From Desulfitobacterium dichloroeliminans LMG P-21439 (GTDB lineage Bacteria; Bacillota; Desulfitobacteriia; Desulfitobacteriales; Desulfitobacteriaceae): a DNA stretch of 64,000 nt. The notes below the pieces were generated by a model that did no database searches, was not told the DNA's origin, and saw only the letters and a program-made list of their open reading frames with translations. A program made the position numbers and the translations under genes. Shown piece after piece: positions 27,886 to 36,350 of this stretch (position 1 is the first letter of the stretch; every line of letters begins with the position of its first letter). The DNA lies in assembly GCF_000243135.2 (NCBI RefSeq), contig NC_019903.1, positions 2,518,001 through 2,582,000 on the forward strand, in the 5' to 3' direction.

Positions 27886-28416
27886 CTAATAATTCAGCAA
27901 GGAAAAAATATCATAGCCTTGCAACTTCTTACGACCTTCCAGAAAACTAAGTTCGATTAAGAAACCCATACTGACAACTTGAGCTCCCGTCTTTTCAATT
28001 AGGCGAGCAGTAGCTGATGTCGTCCCGCCGGTAGCTAGCAAATCATCCAAAATGGCCACCCTTTGCCCCGGCCTTAGTGCATCAGCATGAACTTCTAAGG
28101 TATCACAACCATATTCGAGTTCATAAGTTTCACTGACCGTTTGGCCAGGGAGTTTTCCCGGCTTACGCACGGGTACAAAGCCAATTCCTAAGGCATAGGC
28201 TACTGGAGCTCCCAACAAAAATCCGCGGGCTTCCGGTCCCACAATGATATCCGGTTGATATCCCTTAACTTGCTCGACAATGTTATCAATAGCTGCCCGA
28301 TAAGCCTCCCCATCTTTTAAAAGGGTCGTGATGTCTTTAAAGGAAATACCGGGTTTGGGAAAATCCTCAATAACGCGAATATATTGGTCAAAATCCACTA
28401 TTTTCACAACTTTCAC
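27886..28416 (-). CDS. apt: Adenine phosphoribosyltransferase
   Basis: 176 aa with the PRPP motif [13 protein letters not shown] near residues 120-132 and the N-terminal [15 protein letters not shown] typical of [18 protein letters not shown] supplies the substrate loop. It salvages adenine to AMP. It lies between recJ and rel, as in Bacillus. The start is GTG 28416, with another GTG three codons inside. Confidence 0.96.
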   Translation of the reverse strand: MKVVKIVDFDQYIRVIEDFPKPGISFKDITTLLKDGEAYRAAIDNIVEQVKGYQPDIIVGPEARGFLLGAPVAYALGIGFVPVRKPGKLPGQTVSETYELEYGCDTLEVHADALRPGQRVAILDDLLATGGTTSATARLIEKTGAQVVSMGFLIELSFLEGRKKLQGYDIFSLLNY

Positions 28417-28423
28417 CTTTCCT

Positions 28424-30844
28424 TTACCCTAGCTTGTTTTGCCCCTTGTCTAGCCGTTGCTTAAACTCAGTCCAAGGTAATGTTCTATAATCTTCGCCGA
28501 AGGCCTTAACATCCTCCCAGCGTCTTTTAGCCGTCCGAAAACGCAAAGATGATTCTAAATCTAGCTTTTGAGTAGCAGGTATCCATTCTAAATCCGCTTT
28601 TTGATCTGTATAACGCAAGCAGCGTAACAAACCTAATTCTTCAAATATTCTCAAGGCCACTCGAGCTTGCCAGAGGGGTAAGTCTTGCATCTGCCAAGAA
28701 AACGGATTTTTCTTAATAGCCAAATCATATAACACTCTGTAGATTTGGACAAGGTTTTCTCTGGATAAATAATCCGTGCGCCTTTTCAGCAGGTCGTCAT
28801 CAACCCTACTTTGAGCAAAAACGAACCCCCCAATCCCCTGTCCTCGTGACTGAGAAATACACTCGTAAACCTCTTGCCAAGACGAAGGAACCCCTAAAAT
28901 CATCATCCACTGAGCTTCTGGATTCAGCCCTCTCCACTCGGGGGTTGTCCCGGTACAATCCCAAAGGTTGACCAGTTTTCCCCAGTCTTCAAGGGCTTGC
29001 ATCCATTCTTCCCGATTCTTCTCTCGCCAATCCATGACTTCAAGGTCCTGAGCCAATGCCCTTTCCTCAGGGTTCTCGGCGGATCCCACGGCAATTTCTT
29101 GAAGAGCTCTTTGCTGTTCATCATTTTCAAGCCAAGTCGCCTTGGGCAGAATGTCTTTTATCATTAATTGAATGCATTGAACCCCTCGGAAGGTATTCCA
29201 TTCCAATCCAAAGGCAACATCCACTGTTGGGGAATTGATAATCTTCTCTATTTCCTCGCCTTTACGAAAGGCAATACCTTCCCATTCCCCACGGGGACCA
29301 AAGCTGCATTTAAGATGGGCCTGATCTTTACCCACTGTGTCTGCCTGATACAGGGTATAATCTTCACCCGCGAGTACTGGGTTGGGGTTACCAAAGCCAA
29401 AGGGCGCAAGATGTTCCAGCTCCCGCATCAATGAGGCGTCAATGGACTCCAAGGGGATGTATTGATCCACCCGAAGGCGCTCGTAAAACAGCTCTTCCGG
29501 CAACTTTTCCGCTGAACGATTCAAGGCCTCGCGCAGTAAGGGTATATTTTCCTTCTTCAGGGAAAAACCAGCCGCTTGACAATGGCCACCGAACTTCTCT
29601 AGGAGTTGATCTTGCTCCCTAAGTTCATTCAACACGTGATAGCCACCGATGCCGCGGGCGGAACCTTTACTCAGCTCTTCTTCCTCGGAAATAATAAAAA
29701 CAGGTCGATAATAGCGCTCGACTATGCGTGAAGCGACAATCCCTATCACTCCATGATGCCAATTCTCCGCCGATAACACGATAACCCTTGGGATGGGGGA
29801 CTTTTCTAGAATCTCCACTGCCTCTGCGACGATTTCCTTTTCTGTGTCTTGACGCAAGGAATTTTCGCGGCTTAAAAATTTCGCCAATTCCTTAGCACGC
29901 TCTTCATGTCCTGTAAGCAGCAGTTCCAATCCAGCACGGGCACTATCCATACGCCCAGCGGCATTGATCCGCGGGGCGACCATAAAGGCTATTTGCCCAG
30001 CCTTCAGTGGTTTATTCCACAACCCACATTCTTCAAGTAAAGTCTGCAAGCCCAGATGGATAGTATGTTCCATCTGGCGTAAGCCAGAGGCTACAATAAT
30101 CCGGTTCTCTCCCACTAAGGGGACAAGGTCGGCAATCGTTCCCAACGCCACCAAATCCATGACTTCAAGAATAGCATACTCTCCCGTCTCACCCTGATCC
30201 AAAGTCTCCAACAGGGCTTGAGCTAATTTAAAAGCCACTCCCACTCCCGCCAAATCCCGAAAAGGATATCCGGAGTCGGGGATTTTCGGATTAAGGATAG
30301 CATAAGCCTGGGGTAGAATAGCGGGGGGTTCATGATGATCGGTTAGGATGATGTCTATTCCTAAGGTCTTCGCATACTCGACCTCTTCCACTGCGGTAAT
30401 ACCGCAATCCACTGTAATAATCACCTTTACATTGGCTTGTGAAGCTTTTAATATAGCCTCCTTATGTAAACCATAGCCTTCGTCCATGCGGCTGGGAATA
30501 TAAGCAACAGCTTTTAACCCGCAATTCGTTAACACTTTATAGAGCAAGGTTGTGCTGGTTACCCCATCCACATCATAATCGCCATAGATGAGGACTTTCT
30601 CCTCTCCGCGCCGTGCGCTCTCCAAACGCTTTAGAGCTTGAGCCATTTCTCGAAAAGCAAAGGGAGAGTGAAGATTTAGTAAAGAGGGTCTTAAAAATTC
30701 AAGAATTTGCTCCTCCGTCTCAACTCCACGTTGTCTTAATATATCTGCAACCACTGTGGATATTCCCAGGCGTTGAGAGATGGAATAGTTTTCCTCTTTC
30801 AGCCCTGGAAGGGGTTGTGGTCTTGTCCATAATTTTTTCGTCAT
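28424..30844 (-). CDS. recJ: Single-stranded-DNA exonuclease RecJ
   Basis: 806 aa. DHH-family motifs are [17 protein letters not shown] (~82-98), [14 protein letters not shown] (~170) and the DHHA1 segment with [11 protein letters not shown] (~420). The OB/ssDNA-binding part follows, and a ~230-residue C-terminal extension is typical of the longer Firmicute RecJ. It is a 5'-3' ssDNA exonuclease in recombination and repair. It is first in the run recJ-apt-rel-dtd-MBL-hemZ. Confidence 0.95.
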   Translation of the reverse strand: MTKKLWTRPQPLPGLKEENYSISQRLGISTVVADILRQRGVETEEQILEFLRPSLLNLHSPFAFREMAQALKRLESARRGEEKVLIYGDYDVDGVTSTTLLYKVLTNCGLKAVAYIPSRMDEGYGLHKEAILKASQANVKVIITVDCGITAVEEVEYAKTLGIDIILTDHHEPPAILPQAYAILNPKIPDSGYPFRDLAGVGVAFKLAQALLETLDQGETGEYAILEVMDLVALGTIADLVPLVGENRIIVASGLRQMEHTIHLGLQTLLEECGLWNKPLKAGQIAFMVAPRINAAGRMDSARAGLELLLTGHEERAKELAKFLSRENSLRQDTEKEIVAEAVEILEKSPIPRVIVLSAENWHHGVIGIVASRIVERYYRPVFIISEEEELSKGSARGIGGYHVLNELREQDQLLEKFGGHCQAAGFSLKKENIPLLREALNRSAEKLPEELFYERLRVDQYIPLESIDASLMRELEHLAPFGFGNPNPVLAGEDYTLYQADTVGKDQAHLKCSFGPRGEWEGIAFRKGEEIEKIINSPTVDVAFGLEWNTFRGVQCIQLMIKDILPKATWLENDEQQRALQEIAVGSAENPEERALAQDLEVMDWREKNREEWMQALEDWGKLVNLWDCTGTTPEWRGLNPEAQWMMILGVPSSWQEVYECISQSRGQGIGGFVFAQSRVDDDLLKRRTDYLSRENLVQIYRVLYDLAIKKNPFSWQMQDLPLWQARVALRIFEELGLLRCLRYTDQKADLEWIPATQKLDLESSLRFRTAKRRWEDVKAFGEDYRTLPWTEFKQRLDKGQNKLG

Positions 30845-30864
30845 ACTCTACCTCCATAGGCACC

Positions 30865-30893
30865 ATTATACCTTATCCGTTCCGCTCTGTGCA
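30865..30893 (-). promoter_or_regulatory. Promoter of recJ-apt-rel run
   Basis: TATAAT (30865-30870) and TGCACA (30888-30893) on the minus strand, 17 nt apart, about 20 nt before the recJ ATG. Confidence 0.6.
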
Positions 30894-30938
30894 CGCACCT
30901 ATGGAAGACAAATTGACCTTTTTTGATAAGATACATTT

Positions 30939-31379
30939 TTAGATTAGTATATTGCCAACAACAACACACAACAGTCCCATTACTGCACGCCAGAGAACAG
31001 GAGAGAATCCCCAAGCCACTTCCTTAAATTTTATCTTAGGAATTAATCCGACACCAACAACTAGCGCCCAAGCTAGGATAGCAAGTAGTGGCGTGATAAA
31101 AGCTCCAAAGATAACGAGACTAGCAATACCTCCTGCTAAGCCTGCTACAATATTGCTCTGCCCCGCCTTTCTGAGGAAATAATAGAGAATCCCTATACTT
31201 ATTCCTACTCCGCTTAAGAAGATGAGTTCCCACAACCAAAAATTATCAGGATGCGTATACCAGAGGATTCCACTCATAATGAGTGTCGCAGCTAACGCCC
31301 CTCTAATTCCGCCTATGAAAATCATAGCTGCCGCAAGCAACAACAGCCATTCCAGCAAGACAAGAATTGCAAAAGCCAA
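30939..31379 (-). CDS. Gly-rich multi-helix membrane protein (DUF456-like)
   Basis: 146 aa, almost entirely hydrophobic. Five or six membrane helices are visible, including LLEWLLLLAAAMIFIGG, FWLWELIFLSGVGISIGILYYFL, GLAGGIASLVIFGAFITPLLAILAWALVVG and the C-terminal helix. The alternating Gly-rich helices resemble DUF456 proteins, but I am not certain. It lies upstream of recJ, separated by the recJ promoter. Function unknown. Confidence 0.75.
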   Translation of the reverse strand: MAFAILVLLEWLLLLAAAMIFIGGIRGALAATLIMSGILWYTHPDNFWLWELIFLSGVGISIGILYYFLRKAGQSNIVAGLAGGIASLVIFGAFITPLLAILAWALVVGVGLIPKIKFKEVAWGFSPVLWRAVMGLLCVVVGNILI

Positions 31380-31486
31380 AGCCTATCCCCCTTTCAAGTC
31401 GCATCATGAACTAGTATTTCCTGTAAAAGTCCAAATAAACCAAATTAAAAGCTTCAACCCATTAATTAGCAAATGGATCTCTATTG

Positions 31487-31495
31487 CATAGTATA
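31487..31495 (+). promoter_or_regulatory. Sigma-K-like -10 element
   Basis: CATAGTATA matches the CATAnnnTA form of late mother-cell (sigma-K) -10 boxes, about 50 nt before the Trp-rich micropeptide gene. The -35 region is not convincing, so this is a hint only. Confidence 0.35.
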
Positions 31496-31540
31496 TATTG
31501 GGAATAAAATTAACTATGTATACAAAGGAGGAATTGTACT

Positions 31541-31630
31541 ATGTGGGGTTGGTGGGGTTTCCCCTGGTGGGGCTTTGGATTTGGCTTCCCTTGGTTTGGG
31601 GTACGATATCGTCGCCGTCGGTGGTGGTAA
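31541..31630 (+). CDS. Trp/Gly/Arg-rich micropeptide, 29 aa
   Basis: ATG 31541 is preceded by an excellent AAAGGAGG ribosome binding site and the gene is followed by a strong terminator. The 29 residues include 8 Trp, 5 Phe/Tyr-type aromatics and Gly in the first two thirds (MWGWWGFPWWGFG), then a basic end with RRRRWW. The composition is that of a membrane-interface or spore-surface peptide, and also of Trp/Arg-rich antimicrobial peptides; neither is shown. It is divergent from a cluster of sporulation-type micropeptides. Longer frames overlapping it lack ribosome binding sites. Confidence 0.65.
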   Translation: MWGWWGFPWWGFGFGFPWFGVRYRRRRWW

Positions 31631-31686
31631 TCTATTCTGGTTCTATTTCTTATGGAAACAGCCTTATTATATGTTCTAAACTATCT

Positions 31687-31720
31687 AAACCGTTGGAACG
31701 TTCCAACGGTTTTTACTTTT
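31687..31720 (+). terminator. Terminator of the Trp-rich micropeptide gene
   Basis: AAACCGTTGGAACGTTCCAACGGTTT is a perfect inverted repeat, followed by TTACTTTT, 56 nt after the stop codon. Confidence 0.85.
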
Positions 31721-31783
31721 CCATACCATTTTCATGACATCCATCCATGGAAAGGCTTTCTAATCAGCTTAAAGATAATTAAC

Positions 31784-31813
31784 AAAAAAAAGCCCTCTCA
31801 ATAGAGAAGGCCC
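31784..31813 (-). terminator. Terminator of the micropeptide cluster
   Basis: GGCCTTCTCTATTGAGAGGGCT forms a hairpin on the minus strand followed by a run of seven or more T, 13 nt after the last micropeptide stop. Confidence 0.8.
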
Positions 31814-31825
31814 CGTCGGAGAAAC

Positions 31826-31939
31826 TTAGTTGAAGATTACTCCCAAAGCTAGAAGAATCAGAATTGCAATTGCGATAATCCCTGCACCAATACCACTTCC
31901 AACATGACAACCACTGCCAAAACCACCATAACCGTACAT
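31826..31939 (-). CDS. YjcZ-like tiny membrane peptide, type A, 37 aa
   Basis: Begins MYGYGGFGSGCHVGSG, a Gly/Tyr-rich head with one Cys, followed by a single hydrophobic helix (IIAIAILILLALGVIF) to the C-terminus. It resembles the YjcZ family of sporulation-associated tiny transmembrane peptides of Bacillus. GGGGGTGG precedes the ATG. It is the last of four tandem genes and closely resembles the 50-aa member at 32148-32300. Confidence 0.75.
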   Translation of the reverse strand: MYGYGGFGSGCHVGSGIGAGIIAIAILILLALGVIFN

Positions 31940-31979
31940 GATGCCACCCCCAGACTATTTATTTTCTAGCAAGCTCAGC

Positions 31980-32063
31980 TTAGAATACTATTCCCATAGC
32001 GATGAGCAATAAGATGATTACAACAACGATAGCGATTCCGGCGCCCCAATTAGTTCCATGCAT
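31980..32063 (-). CDS. YjcZ-like tiny membrane peptide, type B, 27 aa
   Basis: 27 residues: a short polar head (MHGTNWGAG) and one helix ending LLLIAMGIVF. It has a perfect AAGGAGGG ribosome binding site. The C-terminal IAMGIVF is identical to that of the 33-aa member at 32331-32432, marking the pair as duplicates. Probably sporulation-associated by family; expression is unknown. Confidence 0.72.
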   Translation of the reverse strand: MHGTNWGAGIAIVVVIILLLIAMGIVF

Positions 32064-32147
32064 AGTATTACCCTCCTTAAAAATTTCGCCCTTGGCCTTA
32101 AGAGACACTCATTATCTATTAGAGGTGATCTGTTGAAGTGTTTTTAT

Positions 32148-32300
32148 TTAGCTGAAGATGACTCCTAAAGCGATAAGAATCAAGACTGCGATAGAGATAA
32201 TTCCGACCCCAACACCCCAGCCCATACCTTGACCACAGCATTGCCCAAAACCTGCACCTGCTCCAAAACCTGCTGTTCCTCCAAAACCTAAACCGTACAT
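32148..32300 (-). CDS. YjcZ-like tiny membrane peptide, type A', 50 aa
   Basis: Gly/Phe-rich head (MYGLGFGGTAGFGAGAGFG), a CC pair (GQCCGQG), then a helix ending VLILIALGVIFS. It is the longer homologue of the 37-aa peptide downstream, with an expanded GxGxGF repeat. AAGGAGGG precedes the ATG. It is second in the four-gene tandem. Confidence 0.75.
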   Translation of the reverse strand: MYGLGFGGTAGFGAGAGFGQCCGQGMGWGVGVGIISIAVLILIALGVIFS

Positions 32301-32330
32301 AAAGTACCCTCCTTATATTTTAAATTTCAA

Positions 32331-32432
32331 TTAGAATACGATACCCATTGCAATCAATAAGAGAACGATGACTACAACTACAGCGATACCTTGTAGATAG
32401 TTAGGTCCGCATCCACCTGCTCCGAATGCCAT
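32331..32432 (-). CDS. YjcZ-like tiny membrane peptide, type B', 33 aa
   Basis: MAFGAGGCGPNYLQG head, then a single helix (IAVVVVIVLLLIAMGIVF). AAAGGAGG lies 9 nt before the ATG. It is the first gene of the tandem and pairs with the 27-aa peptide by its identical C-terminus. Confidence 0.75.
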   Translation of the reverse strand: MAFGAGGCGPNYLQGIAVVVVIVLLLIAMGIVF

Positions 32433-32696
32433 ATTGTTTTCCTCCTTTCGATTGGTAATATCTGGTTATGCTACAAGATATGAGCAAAACGATAAAGTGT
32501 GAGATGTCCACAGGATGTATTGGTTATTTTTTCCTCCCCGCACAAAATAATTGAAGCGTAAAGTCCCCGCTTCGTCAGGACAGCATGGCTTTAGAACTTG
32601 TTTCCTTGAAGTGCATATCCAAAGAACAAGAAGTCGCTGGTTGCCCAATGCAGGAGTAATGCATGTAAGGAAATACACTTTTTGACAGCAAAAAAT
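32433..32696 (-). other. Leader region of the micropeptide cluster, no gene seen
   Basis: About 260 nt upstream of the four-gene cluster. The only frame (32466-32678) has no ribosome binding site and atypical composition. CATATCTT near 32481, with CACA about 15 nt further upstream, loosely resembles a sigma-K promoter. Nothing else could be assigned. Confidence 0.3.
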
Positions 32697-32742
32697 AAGT
32701 CTATCCCAAAATCGACACCAGTGTCGATTTTGGGATAGACTT
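32697..32742 (-). terminator. 46-bp perfect palindrome acting as terminator
   Basis: Two 22-bp arms (starting AAGTCTATCCCAAAATCG) around a CA dinucleotide, with TTATTTTTTG following on the minus strand. It ends the polysaccharide deacetylase gene. The arms are unusually long and perfect for an intrinsic terminator. Confidence 0.8.
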
Positions 32743-32784
32743 TGATTAACTCTTATGGATTACTGCTTCCAAAATGAGTTCGTA

Positions 32785-33777
32785 CTAATAGTAAGGGTTT
32801 TCAATTCTTCTTTTCAATTCAGCCAAGCCCATATTTGCATAGCAATAAATCCTTTGGATGCGAAAAGGGTCCTCTGCAGCGGCCCATCCCCGTTCAATGG
32901 TTAGCCCTAATTTATACCCAGCTTCCTTACACAGTTCAATAATTGTCGGATTATTAATTCCATAGGGATAAGCAAAGACGTTAACAGTGGTGCCCAGAAG
33001 CTTTTCGAGAGCTTTTTTCGAGCTGGAGAGTTCTTCCTTAATCTGCTCGTTGGAAATGCTATTCAAATAGGGATGGGTTTTGGTATGACTTTCTATCTGC
33101 CAACCGGCTTGACTCATTTCCAGTAGTTGTTCCTGCTTTAGATAACCTTTGCCGTCAATCCAGTCGGTTACCATAAAGATCGTGCCATTATAACCAAATT
33201 TATCTGCAATAGGAAAAGCCTGAGTATAATTATCTTCATAACCATCGTCAAATGTGATAACAAAGGGTTTTTTCGGCAACACACCATCCTCATAAAAATA
33301 CAGATAAAGCTCATTTAAGGTAACACTTTCATAGCCATTGTCATAAAGCAGTTGCATATGAGCTTCAAATTCTTGCGGAGGAATGCGCAGCTCATTACCT
33401 GCCTCGTAGGCGATAGAGTGGTAATAAAGAACTGGAATGGCTTCATCAACAACTGCTAGAGTGTTCGGCCTATTTCCACTAGCGTTCGTGCTATCTTCAT
33501 TAGTGTTCATACTATCTTCGCTACTGCTCATGCTTTCTCCACTAGCGCTCATACTATCTTCGCTACTACTCGGATTAACGTTCTGACTTACTGCTTCAGT
33601 TTGGTTTGAAGTATTATTTTGTTCTGGTGTTAAAACCTCATGAGCAACTGATTCTTGTGGTAAGGGGAGTGGATTACTTTGAACCGAAGAACATCCTGAA
33701 CTAATTAATACTGCCAGAAAAGAAACGACTAAGACTAAGCAAAATACACCTTTTCTAACTCTCATTCTTCTACTCAT
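32785..33777 (-). CDS. Polysaccharide deacetylase lipoprotein
   Basis: 330 aa. A lipoprotein signal (VSFLAVLISSGC, Cys at ~29) is followed by a Ser-rich linker, ~70-105, built from imperfect repeats of SSEDSM/TNEDST type. The NodB domain (~115-330) has FVITFDDGYEDN with the catalytic and metal Asp pair and IESHTKTHPYL with the H-x3-H metal site. It probably deacetylates a cell-wall or surface polymer outside the membrane. AAAGGGAG precedes ATG 33777. Confidence 0.92.
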   Translation of the reverse strand: MSRRMRVRKGVFCLVLVVSFLAVLISSGCSSVQSNPLPLPQESVAHEVLTPEQNNTSNQTEAVSQNVNPSSSEDSMSASGESMSSSEDSMNTNEDSTNASGNRPNTLAVVDEAIPVLYYHSIAYEAGNELRIPPQEFEAHMQLLYDNGYESVTLNELYLYFYEDGVLPKKPFVITFDDGYEDNYTQAFPIADKFGYNGTIFMVTDWIDGKGYLKQEQLLEMSQAGWQIESHTKTHPYLNSISNEQIKEELSSSKKALEKLLGTTVNVFAYPYGINNPTIIELCKEAGYKLGLTIERGWAAAEDPFRIQRIYCYANMGLAELKRRIENPYY

Positions 33778-33915
33778 ATCTTCAACTCCCTTTGAAGAAA
33801 AATCTTACGTAAAATTAGGGCAACCCTACCTGCATTAATATTCTCCGTTGTGGTTGATTCCCCCTGCAAAAACTACAAGCTAAACACAACAAGTAGATCG
33901 ATAGTTGGACAAAGC

Positions 33916-33958
33916 AAAGCGGCGTACCCTCGAACCGTAACTTCAAGGGACACCGCTT
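33916..33958 (-). terminator. Terminator after ilvN
   Basis: AAAGCGG-TGT-CCCT pairs with AGGG-TACG-CCGCTT on the minus strand; the following sequence is only moderately T-rich (GCTTTGTCC). Confidence 0.55.
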
Positions 33959-33971
33959 TTTAGATTTAGTA

Positions 33972-34466
33972 TTACACATCTTTTGCTGGGATAGGTCCCC
34001 GGGATAAAGCGATTTTACCGGTTCGCACAATCTCGATGATCCCATAATCCTTAAGAACTTCACAGAGGGCATCAATCTTAGTCTCTTCCCCAGTTAATTC
34101 GATAACCATAGTTTCCCTGTTCACATCCACAATCTTTGCCCGGAAAATATCCACGATATCCACTATATCCGAACGGGTTTCGCTACTGGCTTTGACCTTG
34201 ATCATGGCTAATTCCCTCTGAATGGAATCTGTTTCTGTTAAATTCGTAATCTTAATGACATCCACGAGTTTGGAGAGTTGATTAACAACCTGCTCCAATT
34301 CAAGTTCATCTGCTTGAACCACGACAGTAATACGCGTAGTATCCGGTTCCTCCGTATAACCTGCAGCTATACTTTCGATATTAAACGCCCTTCGGCTGAT
34401 TAATCCGGAGATATGGGTTAATACCCCAGGGCGATTCTCAACCAATACGGCTAAAGTGTGTCTCAT
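33972..34466 (-). CDS. ilvN: Acetolactate synthase small (regulatory) subunit
   Basis: 164 aa. The N-terminal ACT domain (HTLAVLVENRPGVLTHISGLISRRAFNIESIA) binds the feedback inhibitor valine. QRELAMIKVKA opens the C-terminal ALS_ss_C domain. It regulates IlvB, encoded 6 nt upstream. Confidence 0.96.
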   Translation of the reverse strand: MRHTLAVLVENRPGVLTHISGLISRRAFNIESIAAGYTEEPDTTRITVVVQADELELEQVVNQLSKLVDVIKITNLTETDSIQRELAMIKVKASSETRSDIVDIVDIFRAKIVDVNRETMVIELTGEETKIDALCEVLKDYGIIEIVRTGKIALSRGPIPAKDV

Positions 34467-34472
34467 AATCTC

Positions 34473-36164
34473 TTACCCTCCCATAATCATTTGGTCAAGA
34501 CGTCCTCCTGCCGGAACCATGGGCAAAACATTTTCGTCCTCAGGAATTCGAACTTCCACGACTACAGGTCCTTTGATCGCCAAGGCTTTTTGAATTACCG
34601 CGTCAATCTCTTGGGGTTGGGTCACCCGTATCCCCGTAACGCCCATAGCTTCGGCGAGCTTTACATAATCCGTGTGGCCTTTAAGGGTGGAATGAGAATA
34701 ATGTCCATTGTAGAACATCCTTTGCCACTGGGCGACCATACCCAGAACCTGGTTATTAAGAATAAATACCTTGACCGGCAGATCAAGATCCGCCAAGGCC
34801 GATAATTCTTGACAGTTCATCATAAAACCACCATCACCGGTAAATAACAGGATTTGGCGCCCTGGGCATCCCACTTGAGCACCTAAGGCCGCAGGCAGAC
34901 CATACCCCATCGTTCCTAGGCCACCCGATGTAAGAAAGGTTCGTGGTTGCCTAAATTCATAAAATTGGCTTGCCCACATCTGGTGCTGACCTACATCAGT
35001 TACCACAACCGCATCGCTGTCGGCATAATGACTGACACTTTCAATCAGTTGTTGAGGTAATACGACCCCTTCACGTGGTGTATAGGTGAGTGGATTCATT
35101 TCCCGCCACTCATTAAGTTGTGCTTTCCACTCAGGATTCAAGGCTTTCCATGCATCGGCTGTGCGCTCTTCAACCTTTTTTAACATAGCGGGTATGGACC
35201 ACTTTAAGTCTCCTACAACGCGTATATTGGCAATAATATTTTTATTGATTTCCGCCGGGTCGATATCAAAATGAATCACCTTGGCTTTAGAGGCAAAATC
35301 AGCGACCAAACCCGTGACCCGATCATCAAAACGCACTCCCAGGCCAATCAGCAAATCAGCATGTGTGGTAGCCATATTAGCTGCGTAAGTCCCGTGCATG
35401 CCAACCATGCCGTAATTCTGGGGATGTCGATCTGGAATACACCCTAACCCCATCAGACTTGTAATTACAGGAAGATTCGTATACTCCACGAATTCACTTA
35501 AAGCCGGCGAAATATCGGCTAGATTTACCCCTCCACCCACGAAAACCAGCGGCCTTTGTGCCTTAGCTAACTCCTCTGCCACTTGATCAATCACCCGAGA
35601 ATCTCCCTCAAATAGGGGTTTGTATCCTCTTAGAAGGACCGTTTCAGGATAATGGAAATCTATTTCTTTAGCAAAAACATCCTTGGCAATATCTATGAGC
35701 ACAGGACCAGGTCGACCTGTCTGGGCTATATGAAAAGCCTCTTTGAATACCCTCGGCAAATCCTGGACATCCTTCACCAAGTAGTTGTGTTTGGTAATCG
35801 GTGTGGTAATCCCAGTGACATCAGCTTCCTGAAATGAATCGCGACCAATATAAGAAACTGCCACCTGGCCCGTGATTGCCACCATGGGAATCGAATCCAT
35901 ATAGGCTGTAGCAATCCCTGTTATTAAGTTTGTTGCCCCCGGCCCTGAGGTAGCAATACATACCCCCACTTTCCCAGTGGATCGTGCATATCCATCGGCA
36001 GCATGCACTGCATCTTGCTCATGTCGAGTAAGGATGTGAGGAAATTGGGTCTCATAAAGCGCATCATAAAGCGTCAAGACCGCCCCTCCCGGATATCCAA
36101 ATACTATATCCACATCTTCTTGCTTCAAGCATTCAATCAATGCTCGAGCTCCTGACATCCTCAT
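34473..36164 (-). CDS. ilvB: Acetolactate synthase large subunit
   Basis: 563 aa ThDP enzyme. Catalytic Glu is in LTRHEQDAVHAADGYAR (~45-60), the ATSGPGATN segment is near 75, and the ThDP-Mg motif GDGGFMMNCQELS is near 430-445. QWQRMFY near 470 is typical of biosynthetic ALS. It makes acetolactate or acetohydroxybutyrate for valine, leucine and isoleucine. No T-box or other attenuator is visible before it. Confidence 0.96.
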   Translation of the reverse strand: MRMSGARALIECLKQEDVDIVFGYPGGAVLTLYDALYETQFPHILTRHEQDAVHAADGYARSTGKVGVCIATSGPGATNLITGIATAYMDSIPMVAITGQVAVSYIGRDSFQEADVTGITTPITKHNYLVKDVQDLPRVFKEAFHIAQTGRPGPVLIDIAKDVFAKEIDFHYPETVLLRGYKPLFEGDSRVIDQVAEELAKAQRPLVFVGGGVNLADISPALSEFVEYTNLPVITSLMGLGCIPDRHPQNYGMVGMHGTYAANMATTHADLLIGLGVRFDDRVTGLVADFASKAKVIHFDIDPAEINKNIIANIRVVGDLKWSIPAMLKKVEERTADAWKALNPEWKAQLNEWREMNPLTYTPREGVVLPQQLIESVSHYADSDAVVVTDVGQHQMWASQFYEFRQPRTFLTSGGLGTMGYGLPAALGAQVGCPGRQILLFTGDGGFMMNCQELSALADLDLPVKVFILNNQVLGMVAQWQRMFYNGHYSHSTLKGHTDYVKLAEAMGVTGIRVTQPQEIDAVIQKALAIKGPVVVEVRIPEDENVLPMVPAGGRLDQMIMGG

Positions 36165-36198
36165 ACGCCCACTCCTCCTTTATCTCTGTTTAAAATGT

Positions 36199-36227
36199 AT
36201 TATAGTACAGAACCGAAAAAATTGCAC
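36199..36227 (-). promoter_or_regulatory. Probable promoter of ilvBN
   Basis: Perfect TATAAT (36199-36204) on the minus strand about 35 nt before ilvB; the -35 (GTGCAA at about 17 nt) is weak. Confidence 0.55.
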
Positions 36228-36271
36228 CTATAATATTAAAAAAAAGTAAATTCTATGGAAAATTACTTAAA

Positions 36272-36300
36272 AGAAATTCCGGGACGAGCCCGGAATTTCT
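36272..36300 (-). terminator. Terminator after secDF
   Basis: AGAAATTCCGG pairs with CCGGAATTTCT around a 7-nt loop; TTTTAAG follows on the minus strand. Confidence 0.75.
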
Positions 36301-36350
36301 AAAGTTACATTATATATTAGTTTTATGAATTATTGATATCCATTCATAGC

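Noticed and set aside
31498-31737. Longer plus-strand frames overlapping the Trp-rich micropeptide
   Set aside because: They start without a ribosome binding site and run through the terminator; the 29-codon frame fits the signals better.
32466-32678. 70-codon minus-strand frame upstream of the micropeptide cluster
   Set aside because: No ribosome binding site, odd Cys/Trp composition and position in a promoter-like leader; reads as chance.
33460-33600. CRISPR-like repeat array
   Set aside because: The repeats are degenerate, in frame and encode the Ser/Glu linker of the deacetylase; no spacers.
36165-36350. T-box or leucine attenuator before ilvB
   Set aside because: The leader is only about 30 nt from the TATAAT; no T-box core or Leu/Val-rich peptide is present.
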